Source: an uncultured Rhodospirillales bacterium (GTDB lineage Bacteria; Pseudomonadota; Alphaproteobacteria; Acetobacterales; Acetobacteraceae). From it: 5,393 nucleotides of DNA. Where the stretch lies: contig CAIMVB010000453.1 of assembly GCA_903844785.1 (NCBI GenBank), forward strand, positions 1 through 5,393, written 5' to 3'. The translations under genes were made by a program, and so were the position numbers. The notes under the pieces are model-generated. The model searched no databases. It had not been told where the DNA came from and saw nothing but the letters and a program-made list of their open reading frames with translations. This document shows positions 1 through 5,393 of the stretch, in pieces. Positions within the stretch are counted from its first letter, which is position 1. Each line of letters opens with the position of its first letter.

Positions 1-1103
1 AAGCGTTCCGAGGCGCGAAGGGCATCGGCATAGCGCAGAATCGCCTCTGGCAGTTCAAAAACCGTGAAGCTGACCCCCGCGATGGAGACATTGGGCGAGA
101 TGGCGAATAACGCCATGGCGGCCAGAACCAACACCAGCGGCCAATAGCGCCGCGAGGGAGCGCTGGGCTTCCGCAGCCAGGCAATCACACCAAGCGCCAC
201 CAGCAACAGCGCGCCAAGCCCTGCATAGGAATGCCCGACTTCCAAATGCTTAGGCCCCGGCAAATCCGGCAAAAAGGCACCCCATGGGGAAGGATCAAGC
301 GGTGCCAGCAGGTCCATTTGCATCTGGCCATAACCACCCCAGGAACCGCCGAAGCCGCCGCCCAGCATAAACATCCCGCCCGCCCAAAGTGCTGTCAGCA
401 CCAGGGCGAAGATGATGACGACTTCAGCGATGAGGCCGCTGCGCTTGGCGCCATCAAGCCAGCGAGCCAGGAAATCCGCGCTCCAAAGCGCGGCCACCAT
501 GGGCAGCAGATAGGCATGGATCAGCGCGGTCGCGACCAGTAGTGCCGCCCAGGCTACCCAGCGGTTTTTATCCGCCCGCGCCAGGCAAAGCCACAGCCCG
601 ATCAGCAGAAGGAAATGCGCCGAAAGCGCGAAATGTCCGCCCATTCGCGCGAGCATGGTGGGTTGAAGCACGAAAAGCGCCGCACCTGCGACCCGCGCCA
701 AAGGGTCATCAGTGGCAAGCCCGATGATGCGCCACGCCATGAAAGCTTGCAGCGCCGCGCAGCCATAAATCCAAATGCCCCAATATTGCGAAACCTCTAT
801 CACCGGGCTGATCACCTTGAAGAAAAAGGCCAGCAGCGGAATGGCATCGGCGTAGTAGATGGAGGAACTCACCTCCAGCCCCCAAAGCGGGTTTAGGCCT
901 GGTGGCCAGGACCAGGGGGCGCGGCGAAAAAAACTCCAGCCCAGCCAGTATTGCACCGGGTCGGGGCCGATCATGCCACTCAACATCCAGCCGGTATTCC
1001 AAGGCGGCAGGATATGGAGGCCGAAAGCATAGGCGATGACCGCGAAGCCAATCAGCACCGATGCCGCGGCGCCGCACCAAGCCTTCAGCGCGGGTCGCGT
1101 CAC
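1..1103 (-). CDS. DUF6311-type polytopic membrane protein, probable glycan-modifying transferase (3' end outside window)
   Basis: The frame is open from a GTG at 1103-1101 to the window edge, giving 367 codons without a stop. An in-frame TAG at 1109-1107 lies just upstream, so GTG 1103 is the first possible start; the next, GTG at 1058, would cut into the first membrane helix. The protein is very hydrophobic, with likely helices near residues 10-30, 87-104, 108-128, 137-148, 158-175, 183-206, 224-247, 292-310 and 320-336. Conserved-looking blocks are DPVQYWLGWSFFR (48-60), EVSSSIYYADAIPLLAFFFK (77-96), the helix around ARMGGHF (152-158), and a Gly-rich loop ending DLLAPLDP (264-271). I recall this pattern from DUF6311 proteins, which resemble multi-membrane-pass GT-C glycosyltransferases. 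Family membership is by recollection. A role in transferring a lipid-linked sugar to an envelope glycan is inferred from the adjacent GtrB-like gene, whose stop overlaps this start. Confidence 0.8.
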   Translation of the reverse strand, partial: MTRPALKAWCGAAASVLIGFAVIAYAFGLHILPPWNTGWMLSGMIGPDPVQYWLGWSFFRRAPWSWPPGLNPLWGLEVSSSIYYADAIPLLAFFFKVISPVIEVSQYWGIWIYGCAALQAFMAWRIIGLATDDPLARVAGAALFVLQPTMLARMGGHFALSAHFLLLIGLWLCLARADKNRWVAWAALLVATALIHAYLLPMVAALWSADFLARWLDGAKRSGLIAEVVIIFALVLTALWAGGMFMLGGGFGGSWGGYGQMQMDLLAPLDPSPWGAFLPDLPGPKHLEVGHSYAGLGALLLVALGVIAWLRKPSAPSRRYWPLVLVLAAMALFAISPNVSIAGVSFTVFELPEAILRYADALRASER

Positions 1104-2053
1104 GCCCTATCGCCCGGCAGATAGCGTTCCACCAGGTAAAGCGGCCGGGCCTTGGTTTCGTTGAAGATGCGCCCGAGATATTCACCAATGATGCCCAACA
1201 TCATCATCTGCACGCCGCCGAGGAAAAGTGTCACGGCCAGAAGGCTCGGGTAACCGGCGACAGGATTACCGAAGAAAATAGTGCGGAAGATCAACTGCGC
1301 CAGATAGGCCAAGGCGCCAATTGCCGTGATCAGGCCGATATAGGTTGCGATCTTCAGTGGCGCGACGGTGAAGGAGGTAATGCCCTCCAGCGAGAAATTC
1401 CAAAGCTTCCAGTAATTCCACTTGGTGGTTCCGGCAGCGCGCGGCGCGCGGTCATAGCGCACGGCGATGGCTGGAAAACCTATCCAGGCGAAAAGCCCCT
1501 TCATGAAGCGATGCTGTTCACGCAGTTTCAGCAGCGAATCCAAGGCCCGGCGGCTCACCAGCCGGAAATCGCCGGTATCGGGGGGTAGATGTACCTTGCC
1601 GCTGATGCGCTGCATCACACGATAAAATGCTGCTGCGGTGGCTTTTTTCAGCCAAGTCTCACCGGCGCGGGTATTGCGCTGGGCATAGGCGATATCAAAG
1701 CCCTTGCGCCAGGCGGCGATGAGGTCCGGGATTACCTCGGGCGGGTCTTGCAGATCGGCATCAATCACCACCACCGCTTCCGTCCCGCGGGCATGGTCGA
1801 GCCCGGCGGTAAGCCCGATTTCCTTGCCGAAATTGCGGCTAAGATTGAGAACGGAAACGCGCGAATCCCCAGCCTGAAGGCCCAGCATGACGGGAAGCGT
1901 AGCGTCCTTTGAGCCGTCATTGACATAAACCACCTCCCAAGCGAGGCCGACGCCCTCAAGCGCCGCCGAAAGCCGCGCATGGAATTGGGGCAGCACCTCC
2001 TCCTCATTAAAGGCGGGGACGACGATGGAAAGCGCGGGCGGGTCTTGGGACAA
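1100..2053 (-). CDS. GtrB/ArnC/DPM1-like membrane glycosyltransferase, family GT2
   Basis: This gene transfers a sugar from a nucleotide-sugar donor to polyprenyl (undecaprenyl) phosphate at the inner face of the cytoplasmic membrane. From the TTG at 2053 it encodes 317 residues, the usual family length. The GT-A domain opens with SIVVPAFNEEE (residues 9-19), then has VNDGS (44-48), NLSRNFGKE (70-78) and the metal/donor site DADLQDPPE (98-106). TGDFRL (160-165) and REQHRFMKG (178-186) are typical of this subfamily. Two membrane helices follow, near 230-256 and 269-293, and a short basic tail. The open frame reaches a TTG at 2134, but the extra 27 residues look unlike the family. The TTG at 2053 has GAGG eight bases upstream and is preferred; no ATG or GTG is available in frame. 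The sugar (glucose, GlcNAc, mannose, aminoarabinose) cannot be told. No GtrA-like flippase gene is visible in the window. Confidence 0.9.
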   Translation of the reverse strand: MSQDPPALSIVVPAFNEEEVLPQFHARLSAALEGVGLAWEVVYVNDGSKDATLPVMLGLQAGDSRVSVLNLSRNFGKEIGLTAGLDHARGTEAVVVIDADLQDPPEVIPDLIAAWRKGFDIAYAQRNTRAGETWLKKATAAAFYRVMQRISGKVHLPPDTGDFRLVSRRALDSLLKLREQHRFMKGLFAWIGFPAIAVRYDRAPRAAGTTKWNYWKLWNFSLEGITSFTVAPLKIATYIGLITAIGALAYLAQLIFRTIFFGNPVAGYPSLLAVTLFLGGVQMMMLGIIGEYLGRIFNETKARPLYLVERYLPGDRA

Positions 2054-2061
2054 GCGCGTGG

Positions 2062-2065
2062 CCTC
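2062..2065 (-). promoter_or_regulatory. Ribosome binding site that decides the TTG start of the GT2 gene
   Basis: The minus strand reads GAGG here, followed by eight bases and then TTG at 2053-2051. This is good Shine-Dalgarno spacing, and the next residues lead directly into the first beta strand of the glycosyltransferase fold. The alternative TTG at 2134 has no comparable purine-rich site upstream. Confidence 0.5.
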
Positions 2066-2193
2066 AAGGGAATGACCGGGGGTGATAACAACCGAGATAA
2101 GGCGAAAACATGGCCCTGCTGCGCTGCCGGGCAAGCCGAGCGGAATGGTTTTGCATCAGGCGCCCGAATCCCGGATGCTGTCCCGCGTAAGAT

Positions 2194-2199
2194 AAGGAG
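2194..2199 (+). promoter_or_regulatory. Ribosome binding site of the flavoprotein gene
   Basis: AAGGAG sits nine bases before the ATG at 2209. It is a strong Shine-Dalgarno match and fixes the start of the flavoprotein gene at that ATG. Confidence 0.8.
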
Positions 2200-2208
2200 C
2201 CCACAGAT

Positions 2209-3639
2209 ATGCCGGCCCCGCGCAACCTGACCGAGCTTGAAGCCGATATCCTCCGCGATCAGGCGCTGGTGGCCCATCCGCGCGCACCCTGGCTGGAGCC
2301 TAAAACCAGCGGTGGCGCGCCGGTGCTGGATTGCCTGATTATCGGCGCTGGGCAATGCGGCTTGGCGGTGGCGCATGCGCTCAAGCGGGACAAAGTCAGC
2401 AATATGCTGCTGATTGACCGCGCGGCGGAGGGCACGGAAGGCCCCTGGGTTACCTATGCCCGGATGCCCACTTTGCGGTCCTGGAAGGATCAGAATGGAC
2501 CGGATTTGGGCATCCCTTCGCTGACCTATCAGGCCTGGCATGAGGCGCAATTCGGCGCCGACCATTTCGCCGCCATGCGCATGATCCCGCGCGAGGCCTG
2601 GCAGGATTACCTGAATTGGTTGCGCCGGGTGCTCGCCTTGCCGGTACAAAATGGCGTCACAGCTGGGCGCATTTCCCCGGCGCGCACGGATGATGGCTTG
2701 CCCTGCCTTCGCGTGGAAAGTTCGGCGGGGCCATATCTTGCGCGCAAGGTAGTGCTTGCAACGGGGCAGGAAGGGGTTGGTGAATGGTGGATGCCGGACT
2801 TCCTGCGCGCGTTGCCGGAAACTATGCGCGCCCATAGCGCGGATGAGATTGATTTCGCGGCACTCAAAGGCCGCGTGGTTGCGGTGCTTGGGGCCGGTGC
2901 TTCTGCCTTCGACAATGCCGCCATGGCGCTGCAGGCCGGGGCGGCGGAGGTGCATTTGTTCTGCCGCCGTGCCGAACCCATGATCATTCAGCCCTATCGC
3001 TGGCTCACCTTTGCCGGTTTTATGCGGCATATTTTCGAAATGTCGGATGAATGGCGCTGGCGCTTCATGTCCTACATCCTTGGCCTGCGTGAGGGGTTCC
3101 CCGCGGATACCTATGCGCGGGTGAATGCCTTTCCCAATTTCACCATGCATGTCGGGCGGCCCTGGGATGGGGCGCGCGTGGTGGATGGCCGCATTGAATT
3201 GGCAACACCGCGCGGTGCGTTTCAGGCGGATTACGCGATTTGCGGGACGGGCGTGCGTATGGACCCCTCGCTTATTCCAGCGCTTGGCGATTGCGCGGCG
3301 AATATCGCCTGCTGGGCGGATCGCTATACGCCCCCGCCTGAGGAAGCGAGTGAACGCCTGGGCGAATTTCCCTATCTGGCGCCTGATTATGCCTTTGTGG
3401 AAAAGCGAACAGGGGAAACGCCCTGGATTCGCGATATCCATTTGTTTGGCATCGGCACCACCATGTCCTTTGGCCCGGCAGGGTCTTCCATCAATGCCAT
3501 GGCCATTGCAGCGCTTCGGCTTGCAGCCGGCATTACACGCGGGTTGTTCGAAGCCGATTTGCCGCGGCTTTACGGTGATTTGCGCCGTTATGATCTGGCG
3601 CAGGTGGTGCTTGACCCAAGCCGCATGGCGGCGGAGTGA
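2209..3639 (+). CDS. FAD/NAD(P)-binding oxidoreductase (CzcO/COG2072-like flavoprotein)
   Basis: A complete 476-residue soluble flavoprotein with two Rossmann motifs. The FAD site is LIIGAGQCG at residues 43-51, with the second strand ending in LLID (67-70). The NAD(P) site is VLGAGASA at 226-233. Between them, VLATGQEG (182-189) is the usual ATG-type linker, and a second one, CGTG (345-348), follows the NAD(P) domain. The C-terminal block LFGIGTTMSFGPAGSSINA (412-430) is typical of the FAD-closing segment. The aromatic stretch around residues 282-288 and the N-terminal WKDQNGPDLGIPS (92-104) recall uncharacterised relatives of flavin monooxygenases. The canonical FMO/BVMO fingerprint FxGxxxHxxxW/Y is not intact; AHS at 208-210 lies where its histidine would be. 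There is no signal peptide. Substrate and pathway are unknown. It is divergent from the glycan operon and convergent with the TPP enzyme, so neither is a transcriptional partner. Oxidoreductase class is secure; monooxygenase activity is only possible. Confidence 0.87.
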   Translation: MPAPRNLTELEADILRDQALVAHPRAPWLEPKTSGGAPVLDCLIIGAGQCGLAVAHALKRDKVSNMLLIDRAAEGTEGPWVTYARMPTLRSWKDQNGPDLGIPSLTYQAWHEAQFGADHFAAMRMIPREAWQDYLNWLRRVLALPVQNGVTAGRISPARTDDGLPCLRVESSAGPYLARKVVLATGQEGVGEWWMPDFLRALPETMRAHSADEIDFAALKGRVVAVLGAGASAFDNAAMALQAGAAEVHLFCRRAEPMIIQPYRWLTFAGFMRHIFEMSDEWRWRFMSYILGLREGFPADTYARVNAFPNFTMHVGRPWDGARVVDGRIELATPRGAFQADYAICGTGVRMDPSLIPALGDCAANIACWADRYTPPPEEASERLGEFPYLAPDYAFVEKRTGETPWIRDIHLFGIGTTMSFGPAGSSINAMAIAALRLAAGITRGLFEADLPRLYGDLRRYDLAQVVLDPSRMAAE

Positions 3640-3641
3640 TC

Positions 3642-3681
3642 AGTGCATGTCCGCAGCGCATTCGTGCTGCAGACATGCATT
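3642..3681. terminator. Long hairpin between convergent genes, probable (bidirectional) terminator
   Basis: The core spans 3644-3679: TGCATGTC pairs perfectly with GACATGCA, then one C/A mismatch, then CGCAGC-side bases continue pairing with a single G-T wobble up to a four-base loop ATTC. That is 15 of 16 pairs, and a G-U plus an A-U pair extend the base to 3642/3681. It begins three bases after the flavoprotein stop. On the plus strand only a short TTT follows, so it is not a textbook U-tract terminator; on the minus strand there is no U run. Its place between two converging genes favours termination or 3' end protection. Confidence 0.55.
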
Positions 3682-3687
3682 TCAGAA

Positions 3688-3731
3688 GCAAAGCGACCCC
3701 GCAGGGTAATCCGACGGAGCAGCGCTTTTGC
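3688..3731 (-). terminator. Imperfect inverted repeat after the TPP enzyme gene, possible weak terminator
   Basis: GCAAAGCG at 3688-3695 is complementary to CGCTTTTGC at 3723-3731 apart from one bulged base, with a 27-base loop. On the minus strand it starts one base after the TGA of the TPP enzyme and is followed by TTCT. The long loop and short stem make it a doubtful terminator by itself; transcription probably runs on into the stronger hairpin at 3642-3681. Confidence 0.25.
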
Positions 3732-3732
3732 C

Positions 3733-5393
3733 TCAGTTCGCCGGTAAAGGCATCGTCCTTTTGCGCCAGGCGGAAGCCTGCATGGCGGAGGATTTCACAT
3801 AGACCAGCACGGGCCGATCCGTAATCGCGAAGGCCTCTGCCAGGGCGCCTTCAATCTGATCTTCCGTTTCAATTGAAACCGCCGCAGCGCCAAAGGATTT
3901 TGCCCAGGCGATGAAATCCGGATTGGTGAGCCGGATTGCTTTGTCATAAGTGCGGCCCGGATAGCGACCTTCATGATGCATGCCGATGGTGCCGTAGCAG
4001 GAATTGTCGGACAGGATGATCACCGGCGCGACCCCTTCGCGCATCGCGGTCGCGATTTCATTGCCAGTCATCAGAATGCCGCCATCCCCCACAAAGGCGA
4101 CTGCGCGCTTGCCCTTGCGCCGGAGCGACGCCGCCACTGCCATAGGCACCGCGGCCCCCATGGCGCCGACCACGGAAGCGAGGAAACACTGCGTTTGCTT
4201 GAATGGGAAATAGCGATGCAGGAAGGATGAGAAATTGCCCGCATCCGACGTAATGGCCGCATCCTTCGGCACATGCCGCGCCGCCGCCGCGCAGACCGCG
4301 CCGAAATTCACGCCGTCTTCCATCTTGTCCCATTCGGGCGCCAGCAGCTTACGGTGAATGGCATTGAGGCCGGAGACCCAGCGCTTGCGCGCCTCACTCG
4401 CTTCCGGGGCATTGCGCGCTAGTAAGCCTCGAATAACGGCAAGAGGATCAGCCGCAATTGGCAAATCCACGCGCCAGACGCGGCCGATTTCATTCGCATC
4501 GGGCCAGACCTGAACCATCGTCAGCTGCGGTTCGGGTGCGGCGGGGAAGCTATAGGATTGACTGATAGAATCCGACATGCGTTCGCCAAGGCAGATCATC
4601 AGATCGGCTTTTTTCATTTCCTCGATCAGCGGCTTTGGCACGCGAATGCCCATATAGCCGCCGTAATTCGGATGGTCGGCATCAAACAAATGCGGGCGGC
4701 GATGGGTTGGGCTGATCGGCAGCGTCCAGGCCTCCGCCAGCCGGTTCAAATCGGCTGAGGCGTTTTCGCCATGCGTCGCAAGCGCGCCACCCACCAGCAC
4801 CAGCGGGCGTTCCGCATTGGCGAGAAGTTCCGCGAGCTTGTCCAAATCCTCCGCGCGTGGGCCAGCAAGCGGCATGGCGCGCGGCTTCACTACCGGGCCT
4901 TCCGCAGGCGCATCGAAAATATCTTCGGGCAGGATCACGGCGACGGGGCCCGGGGTGCCGGATTCCGCCAGATGGAAGGCGCGCGCAATCGTCTCACTCG
5001 CCTGGATCGGCTCGATCACTTCGAACACGCCCTTGGTCACATCGGACAGAAGCCGCGAATAATTCTGTTCCTGCAACGCCAGCCGGCCAATATCCTTGCG
5101 TTCCACGTGGCCAATCAGCATCACCAGCGGTGTCGCATCATGATAGGCGGTGTGGAGTGCGATCATGGCATTGGTCGCCCCCGGCCCGCGGGAGACCAGC
5201 GCAACCCCGGCGCGGCCATTGCGCATGCGCCCATCGGCCGCGGCCATGAAGCCCGCGCCGCCTTCATGGCGACAGACCACCAGATTGATGCCAGGAAAAT
5301 CGCTCAGCGCATCCGTCAGCCCCAGATAGCTTTCGCCCGGCACGCAATAGATGATGTCAATGTCATGGGCCGCGAGGCTTTCGGCCAGCATAT
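3733..5393 (-). CDS. Thiamine-diphosphate-dependent enzyme, acetolactate synthase large-subunit-like (probably 5'-truncated by window edge)
   Basis: The visible part runs 552 codons from an ATG at 5391 to a TGA at 3735-3733. Relatives usually have several residues before the LAESL helix, and the frame is still open at the edge, so the true start is probably just outside. The three domains of the family are present. The PYR domain (about 1-165) has VPGE (17-20), the activating glutamate in RHEGG (41-45, Glu43) and RGPGATN (68-74). The middle domain is about 180-325. The PP domain (about 365-535) carries GDGG (435-438) and the metal-binding DN (462-463) in SDNSCYGTIG. Known relatives decarboxylate a 2-oxo acid and transfer or release the product. 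The region after the TPP motif reads MHHEGRYPGR rather than the QW-containing segment of biosynthetic acetolactate synthase, and no small regulatory subunit gene lies downstream, so a catabolic or specialised role is more likely than valine/isoleucine synthesis. Substrate unknown. Confidence 0.9.
   Translation of the reverse strand, partial: MLAESLAAHDIDIIYCVPGESYLGLTDALSDFPGINLVVCRHEGGAGFMAAADGRMRNGRAGVALVSRGPGATNAMIALHTAYHDATPLVMLIGHVERKDIGRLALQEQNYSRLLSDVTKGVFEVIEPIQASETIARAFHLAESGTPGPVAVILPEDIFDAPAEGPVVKPRAMPLAGPRAEDLDKLAELLANAERPLVLVGGALATHGENASADLNRLAEAWTLPISPTHRRPHLFDADHPNYGGYMGIRVPKPLIEEMKKADLMICLGERMSDSISQSYSFPAAPEPQLTMVQVWPDANEIGRVWRVDLPIAADPLAVIRGLLARNAPEASEARKRWVSGLNAIHRKLLAPEWDKMEDGVNFGAVCAAAARHVPKDAAITSDAGNFSSFLHRYFPFKQTQCFLASVVGAMGAAVPMAVAASLRRKGKRAVAFVGDGGILMTGNEIATAMREGVAPVIILSDNSCYGTIGMHHEGRYPGRTYDKAIRLTNPDFIAWAKSFGAAAVSIETEDQIEGALAEAFAITDRPVLVYVKSSAMQASAWRKRTMPLPAN

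Larger units (their letters stand above)
2054..2208. promoter_or_regulatory. Divergent intergenic region between GT2 operon and flavoprotein gene
   Basis: This 155-bp spacer lies between two outward-facing genes, so promoters for both the leftward glycan operon and the rightward flavoprotein gene should be here. I searched for sigma70-like -35/-10 pairs on both strands and found only poor matches, for example TTGCAT at 2151-2156 with GATGCT 17 bases later. I therefore call the region regulatory by position only, with no defined box. No clear inverted repeat suggesting an operator stands out. Confidence 0.4.

Noticed and set aside
231..896. Several plus-strand open frames of 60-105 codons in the left part of the window
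   Set aside because: They are antisense to the continuous DUF6311 frame, have low-complexity basic/Pro-rich translations and no credible ribosome binding sites.
709..1188. A 159-codon minus-strand frame overlapping the DUF6311 gene
   Set aside because: It is a shifted frame of the DUF6311 coding sequence; the correct frame has hydrophobic helices and conserved blocks, while this one is Arg/Pro-rich and without motifs.
1061..1588. A 175-codon plus-strand frame opposite the GT2 C-terminus
   Set aside because: It is antisense to the conserved glycosyltransferase and its membrane helices, and shows no domain signature.
2151..2179. Possible sigma70 promoter (TTGCAT / GATGCT) before the flavoprotein gene
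   Set aside because: Each box matches only three of six consensus positions, which is no better than chance in this sequence.
1765..3441. A 558-codon open frame on the minus strand, antisense to most of the flavoprotein gene and overlapping the GT2 start in another frame
   Set aside because: Its translation is rich in Arg, His, Pro and Ala with no recognisable motif, and it overlies two genes with clear family signatures. Long antisense frames are expected in GC-rich genes with strong third-position bias. Its last part mirrors the GT2 sequence in a shifted frame.
2756..3824. Plus-strand frames inside and past the flavoprotein gene, including one of 194 codons running into the convergent spacer
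   Set aside because: They are frame shadows of the flavoprotein with Trp/Arg/Cys-rich translations. The flavoprotein frame itself is intact through to its C-terminal FAD block, so they do not indicate a frameshift.
3973..5249. Plus- and minus-strand short frames within the TPP enzyme gene
   Set aside because: All overlap the uninterrupted TPP enzyme frame, whose motifs are in order from start to end; the short frames lack motifs.

Overview
The window is GC-rich with a strong preference for GCG/GGC/CGC codons. It looks like a chromosomal segment of an alphaproteobacterium, most likely of the Acetobacteraceae/Rhodospirillales type. That placement rests on codon use and the style of the protein families, not on a marker gene. 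There are four protein-coding genes and no RNA gene, insertion sequence, CRISPR array or phage gene that I can see.

Left half (1-2053, minus strand): a two-gene operon. The first gene is a membrane-anchored family 2 glycosyltransferase of the GtrB/ArnC/DPM1 type, which charges a polyprenyl-phosphate carrier with a sugar. The second is a large polytopic membrane protein of the DUF6311 type, cut off by the left window edge. The stop of the first and the GTG start of the second share the four bases GTGA, so they are probably translationally coupled. The likely joint role is making a lipid-linked sugar on the cytoplasmic side and using it to modify an envelope glycan at or beyond the membrane.

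Centre (2054-3639): a 155-bp divergent spacer separates this operon from a plus-strand FAD/NAD(P)-binding flavoprotein of the CzcO/COG2072 kind. The flavoprotein is complete and has a good ribosome binding site.

Right half (3640-5393): a 93-bp convergent spacer carries a long, nearly perfect hairpin, probably a terminator. Beyond it, on the minus strand, lies a thiamine-diphosphate enzyme of the acetolactate synthase superfamily, almost complete but probably missing a few N-terminal codons at the right edge. It lacks some hallmarks of true biosynthetic acetolactate synthase and its substrate cannot be told from sequence.

Nothing here amounts to a clearly new biological system. The most useful leads are the coupled glycosyltransferase/DUF6311 pair, the unassigned TPP enzyme, the convergent hairpin, and the non-ATG start codons (TTG and GTG) of the two glycan genes.
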